Source: CAMLHP01 sp035712285 (GTDB lineage Bacteria; Gemmatimonadota; Gemmatimonadetes; Gemmatimonadales; GWC2-71-9). From it: a DNA stretch of 64,000 nt. A program made the position numbers and the translations under genes. The DNA lies in contig DASTBA010000084.1 of NCBI GenBank assembly GCA_035712285.1, forward strand, positions 3,450 through 67,449, read 5' to 3'. The notes under the pieces are model-generated. The model ran no database searches and had not been told where the DNA came from. It saw only the letters and a list, made by a program, of their open reading frames with translations. Positions 33,314 to 43,565 of this stretch are shown one piece after another (position 1 is the stretch's first letter; every line of letters starts with the position of its first letter).

Positions 33314-34831
33314 TTATCGCGCGAGCCCGGGTGAGGGCTTGGCCACCGTCGGCGGCGTCACCGGCCGCGTCTCGCCTCGCGGCAGGAGTACCGGCAGGTT
33401 GGCCAGCTCGAATGCGGTCACCGCCATGACCGCCGAGGCCTGCTTCAGGTCGCCAGGCACGGCGTGGTCGTAGGTATCCACCTGCGAGTGATGGGTGTGT
33501 CCATAGCCCCGGCTCTCCTGGTCGAAATTCCAGCCCGGCACGCCATAGGGAAGGAACGAGAGGTGGTCGGTGCCACCCTTGTTGCCCTGCCGCACGTTCG
33601 TGGCGCCGAGTGACGCCACCGGAGCCAGCAGGTCCTTCCAGAGCTGTTCATCCTGGTTCCGGCCCTGGAGCGCCTGGCCGGTGATCATGCCGGTGCCGTT
33701 GTCGAGCACCAGGACGGCCTGGACCTTCGGCATCTCGGCGGCATGCGCGGCCGCATAGGCCGCCGAGCCCAGCAAGCCCTCTTCCTCGCCGCTGAAGAGG
33801 ATGAACCGGATGGTGCGGCGGGGCTTGAGCCCGGACTGCTGGATCGCCCGGGCCGCCTCGAGCACCACCATGGAGCCGGTCCCGTTGTCGGTCGTGCCGG
33901 TGGCGAGATCCCAGCTGTCGAGGTGCGCGCCCAGGATCACCACCTCGTCCGGCTTCTCGCTCCCCCGGATTTCCGCCACGGTGTTCCACTGGGTCACGGG
34001 CCTCGTGCCGACGGTGTTCGCGATCGCCGCCTCGAAGCGGGGCGTCACGTTCCGCGCGATGAGCCGCGCGAGCATCGCGTAGTCCTCATGTGCGATGACC
34101 AGGTTGGGCAGCGGCGAGACGCGATAGGGGGAGCCGCTCATCGTGAGGAGGGCGAACTCCTTGGCGCCATCGGTCAGCTGGCCCAGGGCGCCGTACTTGC
34201 GCAGGAGGTATGGCAGGTCGGTACGGAACTGCTGGCGCCGCTCGGCGGCCGCCCTCGAGGTGTCCGCGCTGGCCCGGAACCGGGCCTGACGTTCCTGCCG
34301 CTCGGCCCGCATCGCCGCGGAATCCGCCGCGGTCATCGGCGGGCCGTCGGGATTCCAGATGCTGGCGGGGTCGTTCAGCATGACCCAGGCGCCCTTGATC
34401 CGGCCGGCCGCCGCGGCGAGTGATTCGGGGCTCGACCCATCCACCCGCACCACCGGTCCGGCGAGCGCCTTGCCACCGGTGCCCACCGTCCAGGCCCAGC
34501 TCGCACCCGAGACCAGGCGATTGAACGGGGCGAGGAGCCGCGCCGTGACGGGGCCCCGCTCCCAGGTGACCCCATATTGCCACGGATCGAGGTCGCCGGA
34601 GAGGCCGTAGGCCTTGAACCGGGCCAGCGTCCAGTCGTTGGCCGCGCGCATGGCCGGGGAACCGGTCAGGCGCGGGCCGATGACGTCGGACAGGTACTCG
34701 AGATTGGCCATGACCTCCGAATGGTCCATGGCCTGGGCGATGATGGCGCCCGCGCCGCTGGTGTCCACCGTCTGGGCACGGAGCGGGAGGGCGATGAACA
34801 GACTGGCGGCGAACAGGGCGGAATGTCGCAT
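33314..34831 (-). CDS. Secreted M28-family zinc aminopeptidase
   Basis: The start at ATG 34831 gives 505 residues with a signal peptide (MRHSALFAASLFIALPLRAQ). The di-zinc site residues are visible as GAHLDSWDLATGTTDNGTGS (His and Asp), FSGEEEGLLGS (Glu pair) and a late DHLSFLPYGVPGW (Asp-His) with HTHHSQVDTYDH. An inserted segment between residues 60 and 230 is a protease-associated-like domain. It would trim peptides outside the cytoplasm. An in-frame ATG at 34888 precedes the signal peptide and is not used. Confidence 0.92.
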   Translation of the reverse strand: MRHSALFAASLFIALPLRAQTVDTSGAGAIIAQAMDHSEVMANLEYLSDVIGPRLTGSPAMRAANDWTLARFKAYGLSGDLDPWQYGVTWERGPVTARLLAPFNRLVSGASWAWTVGTGGKALAGPVVRVDGSSPESLAAAAGRIKGAWVMLNDPASIWNPDGPPMTAADSAAMRAERQERQARFRASADTSRAAAERRQQFRTDLPYLLRKYGALGQLTDGAKEFALLTMSGSPYRVSPLPNLVIAHEDYAMLARLIARNVTPRFEAAIANTVGTRPVTQWNTVAEIRGSEKPDEVVILGAHLDSWDLATGTTDNGTGSMVVLEAARAIQQSGLKPRRTIRFILFSGEEEGLLGSAAYAAAHAAEMPKVQAVLVLDNGTGMITGQALQGRNQDEQLWKDLLAPVASLGATNVRQGNKGGTDHLSFLPYGVPGWNFDQESRGYGHTHHSQVDTYDHAVPGDLKQASAVMAVTAFELANLPVLLPRGETRPVTPPTVAKPSPGLAR

Positions 34832-34924
34832 GCGGTGTGTCTCCAGCGAGTGTTGAAGGGAGGGCTGCCCGGAACTACGCACACACAAGGCGATTTGCTG
34901 CGCACCGGCCGAGGCGGTGCCAAG

Positions 34925-34952
34925 TTGACCGCTCTCCCGTGCCTACTATCTT
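34925..34952 (+). promoter_or_regulatory. Probable citrate synthase promoter
   Basis: TTGACC (34925-34930), 16 bases and TATCTT (34947-34952) precede the GTG by about 50 bases. Unlike several other genes here, this one has a leader with AGAGGA before its start. Confidence 0.6.
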
Positions 34953-35001
34953 TGCCGCAGCCAACCCACCCCGCCATCACGGCGGATCAGAGGAACGTGA
35001 C

Positions 35002-36285
35002 GTGTCCAAGAATACGCTGTCTATCACTGACAACCGCACCGGCAAGTCCTACGAGGTCCCGGTCGAGGATGGGACCATCCGCGCCATGGACCTGCGCCAG
35101 ATCAAGACGGCTGATGACGATTTCGGCCTGATGACCTACGATCCGGCCTACATGAACACGGCGGCCTGCCGGAGCGCCATCACCTTCATCGACGGCGACC
35201 GCGGGATCCTCCGCTATCGGGGTTACCCGATCGAGGAACTGGCGGACCGGGCCTCGTTCCTCGAGGTCGCCTACCTGCTGGCCGAAGGGGAGCTCCCGAC
35301 CCGCGCCCAGCTGGACAAGTGGACCGAGGACATCCGCTACCATACCTACGTCCACACCAACATCATCCGCTTCATGGACGGGTTCCGCTATGACGCGCAC
35401 CCGATGGGGATGCTGCTGGGGGCCGTCGGCGCACTGAGCACCTTCTACCCCGACGCCAAGGACATCCACGACCCGGCCAACCGCTACATCCAGCGGGTCC
35501 GGCTGATGGCCAAGATGCCGACGCTCGCGGCCTTCGTCTTCCGCCATGCGCGCGGGCTCCCCTACGAATTCCCGCGAAACGACCTGGACTACATCGGCAA
35601 CTACGTCAACATGACGTTCAGCATCGGCGGGCAGCACAAGCCCAACAAGGTGCTGCAGCGCGCGCTCGAGATCCTGCTCATCCTGCATGCCGACCATGAG
35701 CAGAACTGCTCCACCAGCGCGGTGCGCGCCGTGGGGTCGTCGGCGGTGGATCCGTTCAGCGCCATCTCGGCCGGCATCGCGGCGCTCTATGGCCCGCTGC
35801 ACGGCGGCGCCAACGAGGCGGTGCTCCGGATGCTGGATGACATCGGCGACCGGAAGAACATTCCCGCCTTCATCGAGAAGGTGAAGAGCGGCGAGGGCCG
35901 GCTCATGGGCTTCGGCCACCGGGTGTACAAGTCGTACGACCCGCGCGCCAAGCTCATCAAGCGCGTGGCGGACGAGGTGTTCGCGCAGACGGGACTCAAC
36001 CCCAAGCTCGAGCTGGCCCTGGAACTCGAGAAGATCGCCCTCTCGGACGACTACTTCGTCAAGCGGAAGCTGTACCCGAACGTGGACTTCTACTCCGGCC
36101 TGATCTACCAGGCGATGGGCTATCCGGCCGACTACTTCACAGTGCTGTTCGCCCTGGGCCGGATGCCGGGCTGGCTGGCGCAGTGGGAGGAGATGCTGTC
36201 GGACAAGGAGCAGAAGATCGCCCGGCCGCGGCAGATCTACACCGGGGCGGCAAAGCGGGAATTCGTGCCGATCGAACGGCGGTAG
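35002..36285 (+). CDS. gltA: Citrate synthase
   Basis: The enzyme condenses oxaloacetate and acetyl-CoA at the entry of the citric acid cycle. I start at GTG 35002 (VSKNTLSITDNRTGKSYEV, AGAGGA upstream), giving 427 residues, the size of hexameric type II enzymes. The active-site residues are His in ALYGPLHGGANEAV, His in LMGFGHRVYKSYDPR and Asp in NVDFYSGLIYQAMG. The N-terminal domain of about 60 residues is the NADH-sensitive type. An aconitase gene starts at the right edge of the window. Confidence 0.96.
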   Translation: MSKNTLSITDNRTGKSYEVPVEDGTIRAMDLRQIKTADDDFGLMTYDPAYMNTAACRSAITFIDGDRGILRYRGYPIEELADRASFLEVAYLLAEGELPTRAQLDKWTEDIRYHTYVHTNIIRFMDGFRYDAHPMGMLLGAVGALSTFYPDAKDIHDPANRYIQRVRLMAKMPTLAAFVFRHARGLPYEFPRNDLDYIGNYVNMTFSIGGQHKPNKVLQRALEILLILHADHEQNCSTSAVRAVGSSAVDPFSAISAGIAALYGPLHGGANEAVLRMLDDIGDRKNIPAFIEKVKSGEGRLMGFGHRVYKSYDPRAKLIKRVADEVFAQTGLNPKLELALELEKIALSDDYFVKRKLYPNVDFYSGLIYQAMGYPADYFTVLFALGRMPGWLAQWEEMLSDKEQKIARPRQIYTGAAKREFVPIERR

Positions 36286-36318
36286 GCGCGGGCGGGACCG
36301 CAACGCGAGCAGGGGCGC

Positions 36319-36360
36319 ATCGCGAGCAGGGGCGCAACGCGTTGCGCCCCTGCTCGCGAT
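36319..36360. repeat. 42-base perfect palindrome between gltA and speA
   Basis: Two 21-base perfect arms (outer ATCGCGAGCAGGGGCG, inner CAACG) meet without a loop. A partial direct copy of the GCGAGCAGGGGCGC unit lies just to its left. It sits between convergent genes and probably acts as a terminator. The same GGGGCGCAA/TTGCGCCCC core recurs at 45679. Confidence 0.8.
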
Positions 36361-36366
36361 CGGATT

Positions 36367-38418
<2,052 letters not shown>

Positions 38419-38637
38419 CCGGTCTCGGCCGGTTCCCGGGGAACGTCGCCGCGAATGCTGGCAGGGTCGGTGCATGCACCCTAACCGATTGCACGAGCAT
38501 CAGTTGAACGGATGCCGGAGCGGCAGGAGGAAGGGGCACGAAGCTCGCTTCATGATCCGGCGCACGAAGCACCGCGGTACGGGTGCAGTGAAGCAGGTTG
38601 CAGTCACCAATTTCTGCTCCAGGAGAGCAACGACTCT
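38419..38637. other. Intergenic region between speA and an unknown gene
   Basis: This divergent region probably extends left to about 38280, because the speA start is uncertain. It contains a perfect 12-base palindrome GGTGCATGCACC (38469-38480). AGGAGA at 38620 may serve the plus-strand gene. I see no clear promoter pair, RNA motif or small gene in it. Confidence 0.4.
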
Positions 38638-39288
38638 ATGGTCACCCCAGGTATGCTGTCGGGCCACCGGGTACCCGAGAACGTGCGTGTGGATTTCGAT
38701 GTCGTGATTGCCCGCGCGTGGCAGGCGCTGGCACTGGCCCATGAAGAGGCGCTCGTGACCTTCGTGCGGCGGGTCAGCCCGCGGATCGGGACCGAGGCCG
38801 CCCTGCAGCGCTATTTCCGTGAAGTGGCGGTGCCGCTCGAGATGCGGGAGACCGTCCGGACCCGCGCCCTGCTGGCACTGACGCCGGACGAGCGGCGCCG
38901 CGGTGCGGAAGACAGCGAGGGCTGGAACTTGCTTCGTCCCGACCAGCTGGTCGGCGCGGTCCGGCGGCGCACCCGGTTCGTCGAGGAGACGACGCTGGCA
39001 CTCAAGCTGGCCGCCGCTGCCGCCGAAGAGTCGCTCACCACCACCCACGTCCGGATGGCGCTGGAGACGGCGCACGTGCTGAGTGGCTCGATCCCGGTGG
39101 ACGAGTCCATCATGCATTACATCCGGTCGTTCCGCCTGGCCAATGCCTCGGCGCAGGTGGTGTTCCAGCGGGCCATGGCGCAGCTGGCCGATCTCGATGT
39201 GGAGGTCACCGCCGAGCTGCCGGTGATCGAGGCACCCCGGCCGCGCCGCCTGGCGTCGCTCACCGTGCTGGGGCTGCGCGCCGGCTGA
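38638..39288 (+). CDS. Hypothetical protein, unrecognised
   Basis: I do not recognise this protein. From ATG 38638 it has 216 residues; ATG 38653 is a possible alternative. It is soluble and largely helical: VVIARAWQALALAHEEALVTFVRRV, EMRETVRTRALLALTPDERR, RRRTRFVEETTLALKLAAAAAEE, then a shorter helix bundle and a basic C-terminus APRPRRLASLTVLG. It has no cysteine, signal peptide or membrane helix. The frame is supported by steady length, an AGGAGA upstream and a neighbour on the same strand 34 bases on. Confidence 0.65.
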   Translation: MVTPGMLSGHRVPENVRVDFDVVIARAWQALALAHEEALVTFVRRVSPRIGTEAALQRYFREVAVPLEMRETVRTRALLALTPDERRRGAEDSEGWNLLRPDQLVGAVRRRTRFVEETTLALKLAAAAAEESLTTTHVRMALETAHVLSGSIPVDESIMHYIRSFRLANASAQVVFQRAMAQLADLDVEVTAELPVIEAPRPRRLASLTVLGLRAG

Positions 39289-39310
39289 TGCTGTTCTGAC
39301 GCGCCGGGGG

Positions 39311-39316
39311 TAAGAT
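39311..39316 (+). promoter_or_regulatory. Leaderless-type -10 box of the site-2 protease gene
   Basis: TAAGAT ends six bases before the ATG at 39323, and no Shine-Dalgarno is present. No convincing -35 box is seen. Confidence 0.45.
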
Positions 39317-39322
39317 TCAGGC

Positions 39323-40384
39323 ATGGCCTGGTCTTTCCCCATCGCGCGGATCGGCGGGACAGTCGTGAAGGTCCACGTGACCTTCCTGCTGCTGCTCGGC
39401 TTCTTCCTCGTGGCCGGCGGCCTCGCCGCCGTCGGCCTCATCCTCGCCGTCTTCGCCTGCGTCCTCCTCCACGAATTCGGGCACGTGCTCATGGCACGCC
39501 GCTTTGGCGTGCGCACACCCGATGTGATCCTGCTCCCGATCGGCGGGCTGGCGCGCCTCGAGCGCATGCCGGAGGAACCCCGGCAGGAACTGCTGATCGC
39601 GCTGGCCGGGCCGGTGGTGACACTGCTGCTGGCCGTGATCTTCTATGCCCTGCTCCGGGTGGCGGGCACGGTGCCCCCGCTCCTTCCGTCACTCGAAGTG
39701 CAGGCCGGCTCGGTGCTGGGGGAGCTGTACAGCATCAACGTGCTGCTCCTGCTGTTCAACCTGATTCCCGCGTTTCCCATGGACGGCGGGCGGGTCCTGC
39801 GCGCGCTCCTGGCTGCGCGGCAGGGGCTCCCCCGTGCCACCCGGATCGCCGCGACCGTGGGCCAGGTGCTCGCGTTCGGGCTCGGGTTCGCGGCGCTCAT
39901 GAGCGGCAACATTCTCCTGCTGCTCATCGCGTTCTTCGTCTTCATCGGTGCCGGAGGGGAGGCCGCCGCGGTCGAGACCCGCGAGGCGGGGCGCGGCCTC
40001 ACGGTGCGCGAGATGATGGTGACGGACTTCCGCACCCTGCCGGCCTGGGCCACGCTCCGGGACGCAGCCGAATTGCTCGTGGCCTCCGATCAGCGGGAAT
40101 TCCCGGTGGTGGACAACGCCGGCGCGGTGGTGGGCATTCTCTCGCGGGACGACCTGGTGAAGGGACTGTCACAGCGGGGGCCGGATGCACTGGCCCGGGA
40201 GGCGCTCGCGGGACCGAGCGCGCCGATCGCCGCGACCGTGGCGTTCGAGCCGGCGCTGGCGGCGCTGCAGGCGAGCGGGAGGAGCGCGCTGCCTGTGATG
40301 GAGAACGGACGGCTGATCGGGATGCTGACCCGGGACAACATCACCGACCTCGTGCTGGTGCGGCGGGCGGTGGCGCGGCCGTAG
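39323..40384 (+). CDS. Site-2-type intramembrane metalloprotease (M50) with CBS domains
   Basis: This 353-residue membrane protease cuts substrates within the bilayer. The zinc motif HEFGHVLMARRFGV (HExxH) is in helix 2-3, and the third ligand region is NLIPAFPMDGGRVLRALL. About six helices occupy residues 12-215. Two CBS domains follow (TVREMMVTDFRTLP..., FPVVDNAGAVVGILSRDDLV, and LPVMENGRLIGMLTRDNI), which usually bind adenine nucleotides and may gate activity. The substrate is not evident. The gene ends with a TAG that touches a long palindrome. Confidence 0.93.
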   Translation: MAWSFPIARIGGTVVKVHVTFLLLLGFFLVAGGLAAVGLILAVFACVLLHEFGHVLMARRFGVRTPDVILLPIGGLARLERMPEEPRQELLIALAGPVVTLLLAVIFYALLRVAGTVPPLLPSLEVQAGSVLGELYSINVLLLLFNLIPAFPMDGGRVLRALLAARQGLPRATRIAATVGQVLAFGLGFAALMSGNILLLLIAFFVFIGAGGEAAAVETREAGRGLTVREMMVTDFRTLPAWATLRDAAELLVASDQREFPVVDNAGAVVGILSRDDLVKGLSQRGPDALAREALAGPSAPIAATVAFEPALAALQASGRSALPVMENGRLIGMLTRDNITDLVLVRRAVARP

Positions 40385-40390
40385 GGGTCG

Positions 40391-40424
40391 CCTGTAGGGG
40401 CCGCCGGCCGGCGGCCCCTACAGG
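40391..40424. repeat. 34-base perfect palindrome between convergent genes
   Basis: CCTGTAGGGGCCGCCGG and its exact complement abut with no loop. It overlaps the TAG stop of the minus-strand gene at 40418-40420 and lies seven bases after the protease stop. It is probably a two-way terminator or a dispersed element. Confidence 0.8.
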
Positions 40425-40840
40425 CCGTCTTCCAGCTTGGCGAGATCCGCCTCCAGGTCCGGGCCCGGGTCGCGTGGGCGGCGCCAGTACCACCATTCGC
40501 GCTCCGGTTCCCATCCCTCGTCCCGTGCCACGTCCTCACCCCAGAGACATTGATCGAGCGGCTCGGTGAGCATCCGGAAACGCTTGTCGCTTGCCGCGAT
40601 CTCCTCCTTGATCTTGCCGGCTTCCGCCTTGGGCAGGTGGCCGAGAGCGCCGGCCAGGAGGGTGCGGGTATCCATGTCGTTGAGGTAGTCGTCCAGGGTG
40701 TAGGGATAGTGGTCCTCGAGCGAGTGAACGACCTCCTGCCAGCGCTCGACCAGGCCCGGCACCCCGGCACGCACGATGTGCGCGGGGCAGCCCCTGGCCC
40801 GGAGCCAGTCGCGCACGGGATCGGAGCGTTTGGTGGTCAT
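40418..40840 (-). CDS. Hypothetical protein, tryptophan-rich C-terminus
   Basis: I do not recognise this 140-residue soluble protein. It begins MTTKRSDPVRDWLRARGCPAHIV, contains a helical centre with HYPYTLDDYLNDMDTRTL and KAEAGKIKEEIAASDKRF, and ends with a tryptophan-rich segment (CLWGEDVARDEGWEPEREWWYW) and an acidic tail. It has no membrane helix and no catalytic motif I can name. Its stop codon lies inside the palindrome at 40391. Confidence 0.7.
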   Translation of the reverse strand: MTTKRSDPVRDWLRARGCPAHIVRAGVPGLVERWQEVVHSLEDHYPYTLDDYLNDMDTRTLLAGALGHLPKAEAGKIKEEIAASDKRFRMLTEPLDQCLWGEDVARDEGWEPEREWWYWRRPRDPGPDLEADLAKLEDGL

Positions 40841-40861
40841 GGGCCATATCCTCCCTTCGGT

Positions 40862-41299
40862 TCAGTCGCCGCGGCGTGCCGCCTGTCGCCGAAAATACCG
40901 CCCCCCGTCATTGGGGCGGAAGAAGGTCCGGATGGTGCCGTCGCGGTCGAACGCGATGAAGCTGCCGGTGGCGGTGTCGAACCGGGTGACGACCGAATCC
41001 GCCCGCCGGATCTCGAGCACCGTCGCCGACACCGGCGCATCGCGCAGCGCCTGCGCCTGGTGCAGGTATTCGTCCATCGTGATGCGGCCGAACTCCCGGC
41101 CGTGCTTTCCGTAGTGGAGGCGTAGCAGCTCCGGCGTGCGGAAACCGCGGCCGCTCACGACCGAGGCGGCCCCGGACGTTGCCGTCACCCGATCCCGATG
41201 CGGCGCCTGCAGCACCGCCATCAGCACCACGAGCAGTGCGGCGCCCAACGCCACGAATGCGGGCAGTGCGCGACGACCGCGGGGCGGCACGACACTCAT
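40862..41299 (-). CDS. Membrane-anchored small protein with a toxin-like (BECR-type) C-terminal domain
   Basis: This 145-residue protein has one N-terminal transmembrane segment (LPAFVALGAALLVVLMAVLQ). The outside part reads LLRLHYGKHGREFG, then ITMDEYLHQAQAL, FDTATGSFIAFDRDGTIRTFF and ends RPNDGGRYFRRQ. This order (HxxKHxxEFG, EYLxxA, DGTIRTFF, YFxxQ) resembles C-terminal domains of polymorphic toxins with a barnase/EndoU/colicin E5-D/RelE-like fold. Whether it is a nuclease is an inference. The ATG overlaps the stop of the copper-monooxygenase gene, so they are translated together. Confidence 0.65.
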   Translation of the reverse strand: MSVVPPRGRRALPAFVALGAALLVVLMAVLQAPHRDRVTATSGAASVVSGRGFRTPELLRLHYGKHGREFGRITMDEYLHQAQALRDAPVSATVLEIRRADSVVTRFDTATGSFIAFDRDGTIRTFFRPNDGGRYFRRQAARRGD

Positions 41300-43083
41300 C
41301 GGGGTCCACCTCCCAGGCGGGCCAGCCCCTCCCTCGCGAAACGGTCGTCGGGCGCCTGACGCAGCACCGCCTGAAACTCCGCCTGCGCCCGCGTCACGTC
41401 ACCCGTGGCGGCGAGTGCGACGGCCAGGGCGTTCCGCAGCGTGATCGCAGTAGTATCCAGCGCCACCGCCTGGCGAAGCGCTGACACCGCCTCGTGCGGC
41501 CGGTTCGCCTCGAACAGCGCCCGGCCGAGATTATACCAGGCGTGCGCCGAATTCGGCGTCTGGGCCACCAGAGTCCGGAACACGGAAGCAGCCTCGACTG
41601 ACTGCCCGCTCATCGCCAGCGCCGCTCCGAGGTTCAGTTCGGCCTGCAGGTGGCCTGGACGGCGGGCCAGAACCTCTCGATAGATTCCGATCGCCTCCGG
41701 CAGTCGACCCTGCCTGAGCCGCACCGTCCCTAGCGCATACATGGCATCCGGACTGCCCGGCTCCTGATCCAGTTGATGCCGGGCCATCGTCTCTTCCAGC
41801 GCGATGCGGCGGGCCGGATCCAGATCCACTTGCAGGGAAAGCGTTGCCATCTCGTCGTGCGAGCCGTTGCCGTGCATGACCCTGCGGGGAGGCCGGTTGG
41901 GATTCCGGGGATTGGAAGCCGAGTTGTCATAGACGTACCGCATGACCAGACGGGTGCCGGCCGGCAGATCGAGAGGCGCCGCAAACCGGTACTGGTCCTG
42001 CCAGAAGAAATTCCAGTCGTCAATGCGGAGAAGCGTATCGACCTTCCCGCCAGGAAGGTCGGCGGTCACCCGCATCTGGCGGGCCAGGAAGTGAGCGTGA
42101 GGGTAGATGCTGAGGGCGCGCACCGGCACCGGCAGGGTGAGGCTGTCGCTCACGGCATAGGCCGAGTCCCCCGCCGGAATGTCGATGTGCGCCGCCTTCA
42201 GGAGCACCACGGCCAGCGGGCGCGCCGGCGGAACGGGTGTGAAGTACAGGCCGATGCGGGGCCGTACCGAGCGTGCAGTGTCGGTCGGCGGCAGGTGCAC
42301 CTGCACGATCAAGTCGCTTTCCGGAGGAAGAACCCACGCCAGGCTCTCGGGTTCGACGGCCGGCAACTTGCCCGGAGTCCAGGCCAGGAAGTGCCCGTCC
42401 GGAGGCTCCGAGGCGCCCATATCCATGCCGCCGAACCCCGGCTGCCCATCCTTCCCGGCCAGCGCCCGCGATGCGCGTTCGGGGTCGAGCTGGATGATCG
42501 CGTGATGCACAGCACCGCCAGGCCCGGGGGAGAACTCGACCGCGTGGACAAACCGTTCACTGGCAAGTGGCACCGGAATGATGAGGTTGCGGAAGACATC
42601 GGTCGCGTGCGCCGGCTGCGTGAATGGCTCTGTCGCCTCCACCACGAGGTCGGGAGTGCCAAGCTGCCATTCACTGTGCCAAGGTGCCGCGGTCGCCGCC
42701 GAATCCGTCACCGCGCGCTCACCGCGTGGAGCGCCGGCCGCCGCCCAGTCCGCGAGCAGCTGCCGCTCCTTCGCTGAAAGCCGCCGGTCGCCGGCGAACC
42801 AGCCCGGAGCCGCCACCGGCAGCCACGGTGGCATGCGCCGTGCCTCGACTGCCGCGCGAACCGCACCGGCGTACTGCTTCGCGTCTGCATAAGTGGCGAG
42901 ACTGAAGGGAGCGATCCCTCCCTGATGATGACAGGCCATGCAGCGCTCGGCCACAACCGGCTCGACCTGCCCGGTCCACGTGGGCGCATTGGCCATTGAG
43001 GCATGCTCTGGCCGGGCTTCGCAGCCGACCAGGACGCAGGTACCGATTATTGCGATCGCGGCCGGCTGCCAGTTCAGGATCAC
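41296..43083 (-). CDS. Lipoprotein with cytochrome c, PHM-like copper monooxygenase and TPR regions
   Basis: The start at GTG 43083 overlaps the thermonuclease stop (GTGA) and gives 595 residues. A lipoprotein signal VILNWQPAAIAIIGTCVLVGC (lipobox Cys21) is followed by a haem c motif CMACH (48-52). The central domains carry the copper-ligand patterns of type II ascorbate-dependent monooxygenases: AVHHAIIQLDP (His-His), YPHAHFLARQMRV (His-x-His) and a late GNGSHDEMA (Met). The last about 150 residues are TPR repeats (YNLGRALFEANRPHEAVSALRQAV). Outside the cytoplasm it may oxidise an organic substrate using electrons from the haem. The substrate is unknown. Confidence 0.8.
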   Translation of the reverse strand: MILNWQPAAIAIIGTCVLVGCEARPEHASMANAPTWTGQVEPVVAERCMACHHQGGIAPFSLATYADAKQYAGAVRAAVEARRMPPWLPVAAPGWFAGDRRLSAKERQLLADWAAAGAPRGERAVTDSAATAAPWHSEWQLGTPDLVVEATEPFTQPAHATDVFRNLIIPVPLASERFVHAVEFSPGPGGAVHHAIIQLDPERASRALAGKDGQPGFGGMDMGASEPPDGHFLAWTPGKLPAVEPESLAWVLPPESDLIVQVHLPPTDTARSVRPRIGLYFTPVPPARPLAVVLLKAAHIDIPAGDSAYAVSDSLTLPVPVRALSIYPHAHFLARQMRVTADLPGGKVDTLLRIDDWNFFWQDQYRFAAPLDLPAGTRLVMRYVYDNSASNPRNPNRPPRRVMHGNGSHDEMATLSLQVDLDPARRIALEETMARHQLDQEPGSPDAMYALGTVRLRQGRLPEAIGIYREVLARRPGHLQAELNLGAALAMSGQSVEAASVFRTLVAQTPNSAHAWYNLGRALFEANRPHEAVSALRQAVALDTTAITLRNALAVALAATGDVTRAQAEFQAVLRQAPDDRFAREGLARLGGGPR

Positions 43084-43565
43084 TTGCACTCGCCTTTCCG
43101 ATAGGCACTGGGTATACACAACCGATTCCTGCCCCCCCAAAGCCCGGCCTTGGCCATCCTCGCCCTCCGCTCCGCCCGTTCCAGGCGCTCGACATATCGC
43201 ACGTCCGGTGGCACTGTATAGAGCACGGCCCAGCCACTGGCCACCATGCGCTCGTTCACCAGCGTGTCGCCCCGCCACACCCACGCGAGCTGCCGTCCGT
43301 AACGGTCGGTGCGCGACACATCCCGCTCGAGACGCACCGTGTCCCCCAGCGGCAGCCAGCGCGCGAGGCGGGCGGTGGCGGAATCATGGATCACCCCCTG
43401 GCCGCGTTCCGGTGCGTCGAATCCGATCGGGCGCACCTTGACGCCGCCCCGGCACCAGAAGGTGTCGCCGTCCACGATCCGGCTGACGACGCAGGCGACG
43501 ATCGCCTGCGCCCGGACCGGACGGGACCATACGGCCAGCAACAGAAGAACCCACAGGCTTCGCAT
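43080..43565 (-). CDS. Secreted staphylococcal-nuclease-like thermonuclease
   Basis: From ATG 43565 this is 161 residues with a signal peptide (MRSLWVLLLLAVWSRPVRAQA). The SNase fold is shown by VVSRIVDGDTFWC (calcium Asp), VRPIGFDAPERGQG (catalytic Arg and Asp), DRYGRQLAWVW and GWAVLYTVPPDVRYVERL. It would degrade DNA or RNA outside the cell. Its start codon overlaps that of the divergent epimerase gene in the palindrome CATG, so there is no room for a promoter between the two. An ATG at 43607 is an alternative. Confidence 0.9.
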   Translation of the reverse strand: MRSLWVLLLLAVWSRPVRAQAIVACVVSRIVDGDTFWCRGGVKVRPIGFDAPERGQGVIHDSATARLARWLPLGDTVRLERDVSRTDRYGRQLAWVWRGDTLVNERMVASGWAVLYTVPPDVRYVERLERAERRARMAKAGLWGGRNRLCIPSAYRKGECK

